Shown one piece after another: positions 42,301-50,832 of a DNA stretch of 64,000 bases. The stretch spans positions 136,001-200,000 of the forward strand of contig JAEMWC010001230.1 in NCBI GenBank assembly GCA_016490735.1. The letters run 5' to 3'. Under the pieces are notes generated by a model that searched no databases, was not told the DNA's origin, and worked only from the letters and a program-made list of their open reading frames with translations. This DNA is from Pachyseris speciosa (taxonomy: Eukaryota > Cnidaria > Anthozoa > Scleractinia > Pachyseridae). The position numbers were made by a program, and so were the translations under genes. Position 1 is the first letter of the stretch. Each line of letters opens with the position of its first letter.

Positions 42301-42610
42301 TATTATTCACTGAATCTGCATCAATTAATTCCACCCAAACAACGACAGAAAAGCTCGAAATTTTAAACAGCACACACATAAACAAACCTTGCAGAGCTTT
42401 ATCACAGGCATCTCTAGTTCGACACACGCCATTCCACGCATTTTCAAAACCTTCTTCTTGAACCTTGCAAGCACACTTTGCACTGATAATACTACATTTT
42501 CCCAAAACTACCGGGCTCAAGTAGTACAACGCAGCGCTTTTTATCGTCCTGCTGTTTAGTTGACGGCATGGATAACGAGCCCTCTGTATCTTGAACGACA
42601 ATGTAAGCCC
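39320..42610 (-). pseudogene. SF3-type helicase-like gene with introns (degraded)
   Basis: Three exons are readable on the minus strand: about 42610-42388, 42276-41969 and 41650-39320. Introns of 111 and 318 bp have good signals (AAG/GTTTGT..TTTCGCAG and CAG/GTAACA..TTTTAG). An upstream exon is likely because the first begins at an acceptor (TTTCAG) without ATG. Exon 3 ends PCLIGAAN at a Walker A position, then LGLVHHGNIATITKQRVFNK, FTEVIFVDEA (Walker B) and RCPMLLTAQQK (motif C), the SF3 order. Acidic and basic tail regions follow (RRRRELHKARR; KKKRKRQSSSQ). Lesions: frame change near 41505, a small deletion at the Walker A loop (about 40750), in-frame TAA at 40477-40479, frame change near 39785. 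SF3 helicases unwind replication origins in small DNA viruses and plasmids. Confidence 0.65.
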
Positions 42611-42627
42611 TGAAACGTGTTTTTCGC

Positions 42628-42782
42628 GGATTTGGCGGATTTGTTTTTAAGTTTGATTTAAAACCTCTCTTTAAAACTGTAAGTATAATATAAATAATAT
42701 ATTATATTATTTATATTATATTATACTTACAGTTTTAAAGAGAGGTTTTAAATCAAACTTAAAAACAAATCCGCCAAATCCG
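42628..42782. promoter_or_regulatory. 155-bp perfect palindrome with CGGATTTGG iterons
   Basis: The left arm starts CGGATTTGGCGGATTTG and is mirrored at the right. The AT-only centre (TATAATATAAATAATATATT) could form a cruciform. It lies directly upstream of the first visible helicase exon. Further CGGATTT words follow (42895, 42890 region). The composition suits a replication origin or bidirectional control region; inference. Confidence 0.6.
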
Positions 42783-43173
42783 CCAAATCCGTCCTTTCCG
42801 CCATTATTAGGAAAAAACATGCCGTGGAAACTTCCAGTGCTGATGAGCAGTTAAGTTCACCTTTTTACTAAACACGGCGGAAAAGACGGATTTCACGGAT
42901 TTTGAAACATTGATAGATTTAACTTAGTCATTTCCTTCTATATCTCAGTCATGTGCCTGCTTCTGAGAGAACAGTTTGGACTGTTTACCTTTAACTTTTT
43001 TTCAACTTTGTTTCAAAATCCAACAGCGTTGACGTCTTTTTCCATTTTATATTGATTGGAAAATTGCAGTTCAACTTCTAAATCCTTTTACGCGACGAAT
43101 CAACAATGGCGCGATATAATATCTAAGACTTAAATAGATTGAACGCAATATAGCAAAAGGAACGGGGACATTT

Positions 43174-43197
43174 GGGAAACGATCTCCTACGTTTCCC
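43174..43197. other. Junction attachment site between tandem copies (attP-like)
   Basis: GGGAAACG - ATCTCCTA - CGTTTCCC: perfect 8-bp inverted arms around an 8-bp centre, formed where the right end of copy 1 meets the left end of copy 2. This is the size and shape of core sites used by tyrosine recombinases (two inverted binding arms flanking a 6-8-bp crossover region). The outer ends have the centres TTCTCCTA (left) and ATCTCCGT (right), sharing TCTCC. Confidence 0.75.
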
Positions 43198-43344
43198 AAA
43201 ATTTTTACTGCCGGATTTGAACATGTTCTAGCATGATTTTGTCGATGAAATTTTGGCTGTTGTATGTTTTCAGCATGGAGATTCTTAAGACGCTTTAGTA
43301 TGTTTTTGTCATCCCTTAAGTGGCGTTTTTATTACATTTTATTT

Positions 43345-43920
43345 TTGAGCACTGTTCCCGTTTTTGCTTTGGGAACGTTCCCATCATGGGACGATTGTTC
43401 CTATTTGAAGTGGTCCTTTTAGCATCAAAAGGAACAAACTGCTGTGAAAAATAGGAACAAAGTGTTCATTTAGAGCTAAAAAGAACCTTTTGTTCCTCAT
43501 TTTTAACATTGAAAGGAACGTTTTGTTCCTCAAATGAGTGACTTAGGAACAAGTGTTCCCTATGGTATTGTTCCTCTTTTAATCATTTTGGTCCTTTTTA
43601 TGCAGTTGAGGAACAATTGTTCCTATTAATGCGTTCCCTTTTGGAGTAGCTGTTCCTTTATGCTGGCGTGAGGAACTTTCGTTCCCAAATGCTTACGTTC
43701 CTTTTTCTTGTAAAGGAACGTTTGTTCCTTTCTTTCGTCGTTCCTGCTTTGAAAATTGGTTCCTTTTCGTTCATTTGAGGAACAATTGTTCCCATTAATG
43801 GTTCCGTTTTGAATGAAATGTTCCTTTTTATGGGCACGTGGAACAGTTTGTTCCTAAACATCACTTCCTATTTGTGCACGATGGTTCCTATTTAGAAAAC
43901 GGCAGTTCCTTTGTGCATGT
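43345..43920. promoter_or_regulatory. GTTCC/GGAAC iteron array, copy 2
   Basis: Almost base-for-base the same as 36124-36700, with only a few substitutions (for example GTTCCTC for GTTCCGC). The palindromes GGAACAATTGTTCC are preserved. Confidence 0.7.
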
Positions 43921-44278
43921 TGTTCAACAGAAACATTCTTCTCTTCTTGCCATCTATGTCAGTTTATTGCTTTTAAAATGGTAAAACGTTTGGTGTATAG
44001 TTTTAAGCTGGAAAAAACTCGAAACACAGTCCATAACATATTTTAAAAGACATTTCGAGGCGCTTATTGACTTGTCCGGACAAGGTTGAACATAATCGCA
44101 CCAACGTCATATGTCACCTTAGATTTGCAAGTTTAATTACGAATAGCACACACTGCCACGCCTGAGCAAGCGGGGGCAAGTCGGGGCAAGTTGCACAAAG
44201 CAGCCATTCTTTTTTTCCGTCGCCTTTGTAGTTTGTTCACAATTTATGCAAGTGGAACAAACTGTGTGAATCTCACAG

Positions 44279-45969
44279 ATGTCAGAGATGAACAAGAAAG
44301 GCAAGGTTGACTGGTCGAAAATCGATGGTTCATCACCGAAACCGAAACGGCTTCACTTGGAAAAAGACGAAACAGATAGCTTGTATCACTGTCCAATACA
44401 AGTGTGTGATCACGATGGATTTAAAAGTCAACGCGGTTGCAGGAAACACGTGAACACCAAGCACAGTTGGTTCTTTTTCTTTGACGAAAAGCCCGTTGCA
44501 AGTACCAAAGAACTTGCCGATGACGATAAAGCGAGCGAAATCGCAAAACCACCCGCCAGAGTATTGCCATCATTTTCGGTTTGCAGCCAACTTGGCGAAT
44601 CATTCACGAAATGGTTGACTGGAAGTGGCGGTGGTTGCAAGAAAGATCGCGCAGCTCAGCAGATTGTCAAGAGGTGTTTCAAATTTCTCAAATTTTGCTG
44701 CGAAGACGAGGAGGAATTGAGTTTTGAAGTGCTGGACTTCAGCCTGTGTTCTCACAGTCTGTTATTCAAGTTTATCGATCACTTGCAGGACGAATGCAAG
44801 CTAGGACACGGTGGACGATTGGGCTACATTGATGCCATCTCTGAAATGATCGACTTCAGAAAAATAAATGGCGCCTCTGACGCAGTTCTCCGAAACTTGT
44901 CATCGACAGAATTGTACCTGAAAAGAGCTCGCAAGACGCTGGCAAAGATGATGAGATTGCAGTGGACACAAGATCTAGACATTGAAACTCTGGATGCTAG
45001 GGGGCACTGGGCAACCCTGGAAGAACTGTTAGAAGTGGTGACGTTTCATTTGCCTCGTTACGAAAACACCGTGAAGACGTGCAAGACAAGTCCGGGTCAA
45101 GTCAACCCGTCGGACTTAACATTTGCCACGAAATTTGTAGCGGTGTATTTGTTCATCAAGGTGAAGGGGTCTCGCCCTATGACTTATCAGTACTTGACAG
45201 TCGACATGGTTAAGACAGCCAAGGAGAACGGGGGATTTATCGACCAGAAAAAGTTCAAGACTGCTGGCAAGTACGGATTTGACTCGTTGATTCTGACCGA
45301 CGCAAGCTTGCAGGTGCTCGATGGCTACATCGATTTCGTAAGACCATTGCTGAAACCCTAGTGCGAGTTCGTTCTGGTGACGAGAAATGGGGGCCAACAC
45401 AGCAAATTGGGCGATGTCATGAGAAAACTAGTCTTTGACGCAATCGGAAAGTACATTCACCCGACGCGCTATCGCCAAATCGTCGAAACGCAAAGCCTCA
45501 ATCAGCTCACTAGCAAAGAGCAAAGGATTTTGTCGGAAGATCAGAAACACAGCTCATCCGTCGCCAAAGTTCACTATCAAAAGCAGAGGTCGCGCGAAGT
45601 TGCTGCGAAGGCTCACGAGTGTCTGCAAAAGCTACAAGGTGCTAAAGGCTCCGAACTGGATAAGGAGGTGAATACGAGATTTCGCGATTCAACGTCAAAT
45701 TCTGCGGCACTGGCTGAAAGCGCAGAATCGAAAAGCGTAGTGCCCCCTGAGAGGAATGCCCCACCGACAAACCCATTGCGAATCCAAAGAAGTCAGCGCC
45801 GGGCGTTGAAATTTACAGCATACGAGGACGAGTTTCTCAAGGAAGGATTGCTAAGCACGGATTTGGACAATGGATCGCTATTTTGAGAGATCCCGAGTAC
45901 ACGTTTCAAGAGGGCAGAACGGCAGACTCTCTAAAGAAAAGGGCGGGACTCAAATTTTCACCAGGGTAA
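44279..45969 (+). pseudogene. Tyrosine recombinase, copy 2 (one stop, one frameshift)
   Basis: Same domain order as copy 1 and a normal length of about 563 residues. Residue positions are finger about 36-62, box I Arg 299 (KGSRPMTY), His394/Arg397 (HPTRYRQ), His424 and Tyr433 (KHSSSVAKVHY), Myb-like end about 505-560 with RTADSLKKRAGLKF. Defects: TAG at 45359-45361 where copy 1 has CGG, and a missing G near 45845. Where copy 1 is shifted (37779 and 38727), copy 2 is in frame, so the copies decayed independently. The His-to-Tyr distance of nine residues is the usual one for this enzyme class. Confidence 0.75.
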
Positions 45970-46259
45970 TGCACCTGAACTGAACACTTTTCTAAACGCC
46001 GAGATAAGTTGTTTTTGGCATATCTACTACTAAGAGAGGTTGTCGTGCTTCCTCGTTAAAGTAAAAACCAACAGCAGTCATTGATTAAGCAAAATGCTTG
46101 CCATTCATTGAACTGAACTGCCACAGAACTATAATGATGTTTCTCTTACAAATTAAAGCGTGAGTTTAATGAATGTAATATATTATGTACTCTCTAAAGA
46201 AAAGGGCTGGACTCAAATTTTATTAGCCAAAATAAACTATAACTAAGCCTTAAACGAGA

Positions 46260-46529
46260 TCATTTTTGACTGAAAAAATACTTCGTTATAGTGTTCTGAG
46301 CCTTTCTGTGGCCGGGCTGACTGCTGGCGGGTCTCTTTCGCTTCCTAGTGGAACTCTCTCTGAGCATTGCTTCTGATAGTGCGCAGTCGTCGTTTTCGCG
46401 GAACTGTCTACAGTGGCCACTCGTAATCGGCACGGGGGTAATGAACATTGTTTCTTCGTCACTGTTCTTTTCAGCTTCAGGGGAAGCTGGCGAAGCTTCC
46501 TCTAGGGTACCTTGCGTGGTTAAAATCAC
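46260..46529 (-). pseudogene. Diverged C-terminus of an SF3-helicase-like gene
   Basis: The minus strand reads ETMFITPVPITSGHCRQF, ALSEAMLRESSTRKRKRPAS and KAQNTITKYFFSQK with a stop at 46260. It aligns with the end of the copy 1 helicase gene (GSIFMTPLPSTSG, AALLRASTTNKKKRKR, SQNLLTRYFTSQK) at only moderate similarity, whereas the neighbouring recombinase genes are almost identical. The rest of the gene is replaced by the satellite that begins near 46515. The last upstream codons already belong to the satellite. Confidence 0.65.
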
Positions 46530-48585
46530 AGATTTTGGTGGTTATCTCAATAACACACCAATTTGGTGTTTTTGGCCTCGGATCCACTCAAAATCATCGC
46601 TATGTATCATTTCTTGATGCATTTTAGCCATAAACAAGCGCAGAAATAAATTTCAATTTTTTCCATTTTTTGACCCAAAACCATAGGCTTACCCCTTAAG
46701 AAAATTGCCAAAAACTTGGAATCCTAATAAATAAACGTCTTGGCCTTGTACCCACTATAGATCATTGCTAACTATCATTTCTTCATCAGTTCTAACCAGA
46801 GACAAACCAAAACAGAAAAAAACTTTAAAAGGTAGTCCAATTTTGACCCAAATCCAAACATTTTTGAGTAGTTTTTGGGACAAAAATGTACCGTGGTTAA
46901 AATCACAAATTTTGGTGGTTATTTCAATAACACACCAATTTGGTGTCTTTGGCCTCGGATCCACTCAAAATCATCGCTATATATCATTTCTTGATGCATT
47001 TTATCCATAAAAGAACGCAGAAAAAAGTTTCAATTTACCCATTTTTTGACTAAAAACCATAGGCGTACCCCTTAAGAAAATGGCCAAAAACTCGAAATCC
47101 TCATAAATGGTCTTCCTAGACTTGTACCCACTCTACATCATTGCTAACTATCATTTCTTCATTCGTTCTTACCAGACACAAACCAAAACAGAAAAATCTT
47201 TAAAAGGTTGTCCAATTTTGACACAAATCCAAACATTTTTGAGTAGTTTTTGGGGCAAAAACGTAGCGTGGTTAAAATCACAGATTTTGGTGGTTATCTT
47301 AATAACACACCAATTTGGTGTTTTTGGCCTCGGATCCACTCAAAATCATCGCTATATATCATTTCTTGATGCATTTTAGCCATAAACAAGCGCAGAAATA
47401 AATTTCAATTTTTTCCATTTTTTGACCCAAAACCACAGGCTTACCCCTTAAGAAAATTGCCAAAAACTTGGAATCCTAATAAATAAACGTCTTGGCCTTG
47501 TACCCACTATAGATCATTGCTAACTATCATTTCTTCATCAGTTCTAACCAGAGACAAACCAAAACAGAAAAAAACTTTAAAAGGTAGTCCAATTTTGACC
47601 CAAATCCAAACATTTTTGAGTAGTTTTTGGGACAAAAATGTACCGTGGTTAAAATCACAAATTTTGGTGGTTATTTCAATAACACACCAATTTGGTGTCT
47701 TTGGCCTCGGATCCACTCAAAATCATCGCTATATATCATTTCTTGATGCATTTTATCCATAAAAGAACGCAGAAAAAAGTTTCAATTTACCCATTTTTTG
47801 ACTAAAAACCATAGGCGTACCCCTTAAGAAAATGGCCAAAAACTCGAAATCCTCATAAATGGTCTTCCTAGACTTGTACCCACTCTACATCATTGCTAAC
47901 TATCATTTCTTCATTCGTTCTTACCAGATACAAACCAAAACAGAAAAATCTTTAAAAGGTTGTCCAATTTTGACACAAATCCAAACATTTTTGAGTAGTT
48001 TTTGGGGCAAAAACGTAGCGTGGTTAAAATCACAGATTTTGGTGGTTATCTTAATAACACACCAATTTGGTGTTTTTGGCCTCGGATCCACTCAAAATCA
48101 TCGCTATATATCATTTCTTGATGCATTTTAGCCATAAACAAGCGCAGAAATAAATTTCAATTTTTTCCATTTTTTGACCCAAAACCACAGGCTTACCCTT
48201 AAGAAAATTGCCAAAAACTTGAAATCCTAATAAATAAACTTCTTGGCCTTGTACCCACTATAGATCATTGCTAACTATCATTTCTTCATCAGTTCTAACC
48301 AGAGACAAACCAAAACAGAAAAAAAACTTTAAAAGGTAGTCCAATTTTGACACAAATCCAAACATTTTTGAGTAGTTTTGGGGGCAAAAACGTAGCATGG
48401 TTAAAATCACAGATTTTGGTGGTTATCTTAATAACACACCAGTTTGGTGTTTTTGGCCTGGGATCCACTCAAAATCATCGCTATATATCATTTCTTGATG
48501 CATTTTAGCCATAAACAAGCGCAGAAATAATTAAATTTCAATTTTTTTCCATTTTTTGACCCAAAACCATAGGCTTATAGGTAAA
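46515..48585. repeat. Satellite array, 376-bp unit with dimeric higher order
   Basis: GTGGTTAAAATCACA(G/A)ATTTTGG starts near 46515, 46892, 47267, 47644, 48021 and 48396. Alternate units are more alike: 46892 with 47644, and 47267 with 48021, differing by only a few bases, so the effective unit is about 753 bp. ORFs of 69-90 codons repeat with it and are not genes. Confidence 0.9.
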
Positions 48586-48808
48586 CTGAAGAAGTGTTGA
48601 TTTGAGATAAGAAATTGTACCACAATAAACCTTTGAGAATTGCTAACGAGACGCAAACAATTTGCAGTGACTTGTTTGTTTAGCTGCTTTCTATATCTCG
48701 TTGTGATTTATTCAATTCTTTATTCTGAACTGTAGAAGATTCTATAACAATGGAAATAGAATACATTAACATATGAGATATTTCCAGTTTTAACTAGAAG
48801 TTAAATAA

Positions 48809-49790
48809 TGAAAACATCTCTGTTCTCCGTGATATCCGTCAAATCTGCCCAAAATAGAGATTTCTTACAAGACGTTGAACTTCCAGTTTGATGTGGAAGC
48901 TCGACTGTGGTCATTTTTTTCTTAAACACGGCGGTTATCACGGATTTGATGGTAACCAGTCAGTAAAGATTTATTTAATACTTCTTTTTGAATCTGTAAA
49001 TATTTTTATAACAATGGAAACAGAATATATTATTATTTTAGATATTTACAGTATTAACTAGTGGAATTAAATTAATAGAACATCTCTGTTCTCCGTGATA
49101 TCCGTCAAATCTGCCCAATATAGAGAATTCTTACAAGACGTTGAACTTCCAGTTTGATGTGGAAGCTCGACTGTGGTCATTTTTTTCTTAAACACGGCGG
49201 TTATCACGGATTTGATGGTAACCAGTCAGTAAAGATTTATTTAATACTTCTTTTTGAATCTGTAAATATTTTTATAACAATGGAAATAGAATATATTATT
49301 ATTTTAGATATTTACAGTATTAACTAGTGGAATTAAATTAATAGAACATCTCTGTTCTCCGTGATATCCGTCAAATCTGCCCAATATAGAGAATTCTTAC
49401 AAGACGTTGAACTTCCAGTTTGATGTGGAAGCTCGACTGTTGTTATTTTTTTCTTAAACACGGTGGTTATCGCGGATTTGATGGTAACCAGTCAGTAAAG
49501 AATTATTTAATACTTCTTTTTTAAACTGTAAATATTTTTATAACAATGGGAATAGAATATATTATTATATTAGATATTTACAGTTCTTACTGGAAGTATT
49601 TGTTAATTAAGATTTCTCTACTCTCCGTGATATCCATCAAATCTGGCCGATCTAGAGATTTCTTACAACAGGTTGAACTTCCAGTTTGATGTGGAAGCTC
49701 GACTGTGTTCGTTTTTTCTTGAACAAGGCGGATATCACGGCTTTGATGGCAATGACCCAGGTCTGTCATTTTTGCACTTCTTTTCTGAAA
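48809..49790. repeat. Tandem repeat, about 265-bp unit, four copies
   Basis: TCTGTTCTCCGTGATATCCG (or a near variant) starts near 48819, 49087, 49353 and 49616. Each unit has TCCGTCAAATC, GAACTTCCAGTTTGATGTGG, AACACGGCGGTTATCACGGA and TTTGATGG, that is, CCGTGATATCC / ATCACGGAT words in both orientations. Single-copy relatives of these words stand in copy 1 at 42770-42905. Confidence 0.85.
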
Positions 49791-50071
49791 ACTGGTCGAC
49801 ATTCAGCATTTCTTTCTTAACATAGCAGGTTTCACGGATTTAGTGGAGACTGAACAGAAAAGGAACGTTTGGGTCTGTTTTTGTCGTTCCCTTAATTCAG
49901 GTGGCAAACCACACACTATTGCTCTTAAAAATAAATGCCAACTTCAATTTTCCTCGAAAAGTATCCAAACACCGTTTTTGCCTTTTGCCTTATTAGACAA
50001 CACCACTATAACGAGCATCAAATGGTTAATTTCAGAGATAAATTGAAAGTTTGAAGAGGAACAAAATTTTT

Positions 50072-50087
50072 GGGAAACGATCTCCGT
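50072..50087. other. Right attachment half-site (attR-like)
   Basis: Arm GGGAAACG followed by ATCTCCGT. The next bases (CATCCCCCACCC) are outside the element and lead into repeat R. Confidence 0.7.
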
Positions 50088-50179
50088 CATCCCCCACCCC
50101 TCCTCCCCATCCCCTTCCCCCCAGATTGGTTCCTGAGAAAATCCATTGTAAATACTCTTTGTCTTTGGCCATCGTAGCT

Positions 50180-50654
50180 TAACAAGAAATAACACACAAA
50201 CTGCGGTGATAAACATGACAATAGAACGCATTGTTGGAAAACAAAAATAAAACTATATCGTTTAACTTGACGTTTCGTATGTTTCGACATACATCTTCAG
50301 AAGTGACCGTTAGGAATTAAAGTAACAACTAAATTTGAAATTTAAGATAAGTAACTAATTAACAATAACCTTGACAGAAGCTAAAAATAATTTGCATATA
50401 AAAGATGCTGTATCTCTATTAGTTTGCATCTTTTATATGCAAATTATTTTTAGCTTCTGTCAAGGTTATTGTTAATCAGTTACTTATCTTAAATTTCAAA
50501 TTTAGTTGTTACTTTAATTCCTAACGGTCACTTCTGAAGATGTATGTCGAAACATACGAAACGTCAAGTTAAACGATATAGTTTTATTTTTGTTTTCCAA
50601 CAATGCGTTCTATTGTCATGTTTATCACCGCAGTTTGTGTTATTTCTTGTTAAA
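50180..50654. mobile_element. Almost perfect palindrome, about 228-bp arms (Penelope-LTR-like)
   Basis: TAACAAGAAATAACAC at the left is mirrored at the right. The arms meet at an about 18-bp spacer (CTGTATCTCTATTAGTTT) near 50416. Each arm has GACGTTTCGTATGTTTCGAC and CTTCTGAAGATG, resembling the pseudo-LTRs of Penelope-like elements. No coding sequence lies between the arms. Confidence 0.65.
50530..50570 (+). ncRNA. Hammerhead-like motif in the palindrome (a mirrored copy lies at 50262-50302, minus strand)
   Basis: ACTT - CTGAAGA - stem GTATG/CATAC with loop TCGAAA - GAAAC - GTC - AAGT. The CUGANGA box is exact, and ACTT/AAGT can form stem I. The stem II junction is off by one base from the standard, so activity is uncertain. 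Confidence 0.4.
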
Positions 50655-50754
50655 TCCATTGTAAATTTTGCCAATCAGTATATGCTTGGACGTCACGGGA
50701 AAATAGCCGACTACCACTATAGAAGTATGCTACTAACAATACAACCACTTAAAA

Positions 50755-50832
50755 CAACCACTTACACTTACACTTACACTTACACACCAATACACTACTA
50801 ATAATACAACCACTTACACTTACACTACTACA
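50755..50832. repeat. Microsatellite (CTTACA)n and (CATA)n
   Basis: CACTTACACTTACACTTACA followed by ATACAT-type units. The last part is the 3' tail of LINE D on the minus strand. Confidence 0.85.

Larger units (their letters stand above)
35968..43181 (+). mobile_element. Tyrosine recombinase / SF3 helicase element, copy 1
   Basis: It spans from the arm CGTTTCCCAAAATTTTT to the arm GGGAAACG at 43174. Contents in order: GTTCC/GGAAC iteron region, plus-strand tyrosine recombinase gene, short convergent 3' region, minus-strand intron-containing SF3-type helicase gene, and an AT-rich perfect palindrome with CGGATTTGG motifs. Both genes carry frameshifts. I do not recall a named eukaryotic element with this exact gene pair. 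Cryptons use tyrosine recombinases but usually encode only that protein. Confidence 0.75.
43190..50079 (+). mobile_element. Tyrosine recombinase / SF3 helicase element, copy 2 (chimeric)
   Basis: From CGTTTCCCAAAATTTTT to AAAATTTTTGGGAAACG (16 of 17 bases match inverted). The left 3 kb are nearly identical to copy 1. From about 46210 the sequence is different: a diverged helicase 3' end, a 376-bp satellite in place of the helicase body, and a 265-bp tandem repeat in the right end region. Confidence 0.7.
50088..50760. repeat. Dispersed repeat R, right part, with a palindromic insertion
   Basis: TTGGTTCCTGAGAAAATCCA at 50125 and CCAATCAGTATATGC, GCTTGGACGTCAC at 50670-50695 match 55395-55470. 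AAATCCATTGTAAAT is present on both sides of the palindrome at 50180-50654, as a target duplication would be. Confidence 0.65.

Noticed and set aside
46755..48131. Repeated 69-90-codon ORFs on both strands
   Set aside because: They recur with the 376-bp satellite period and are not preserved as proteins.
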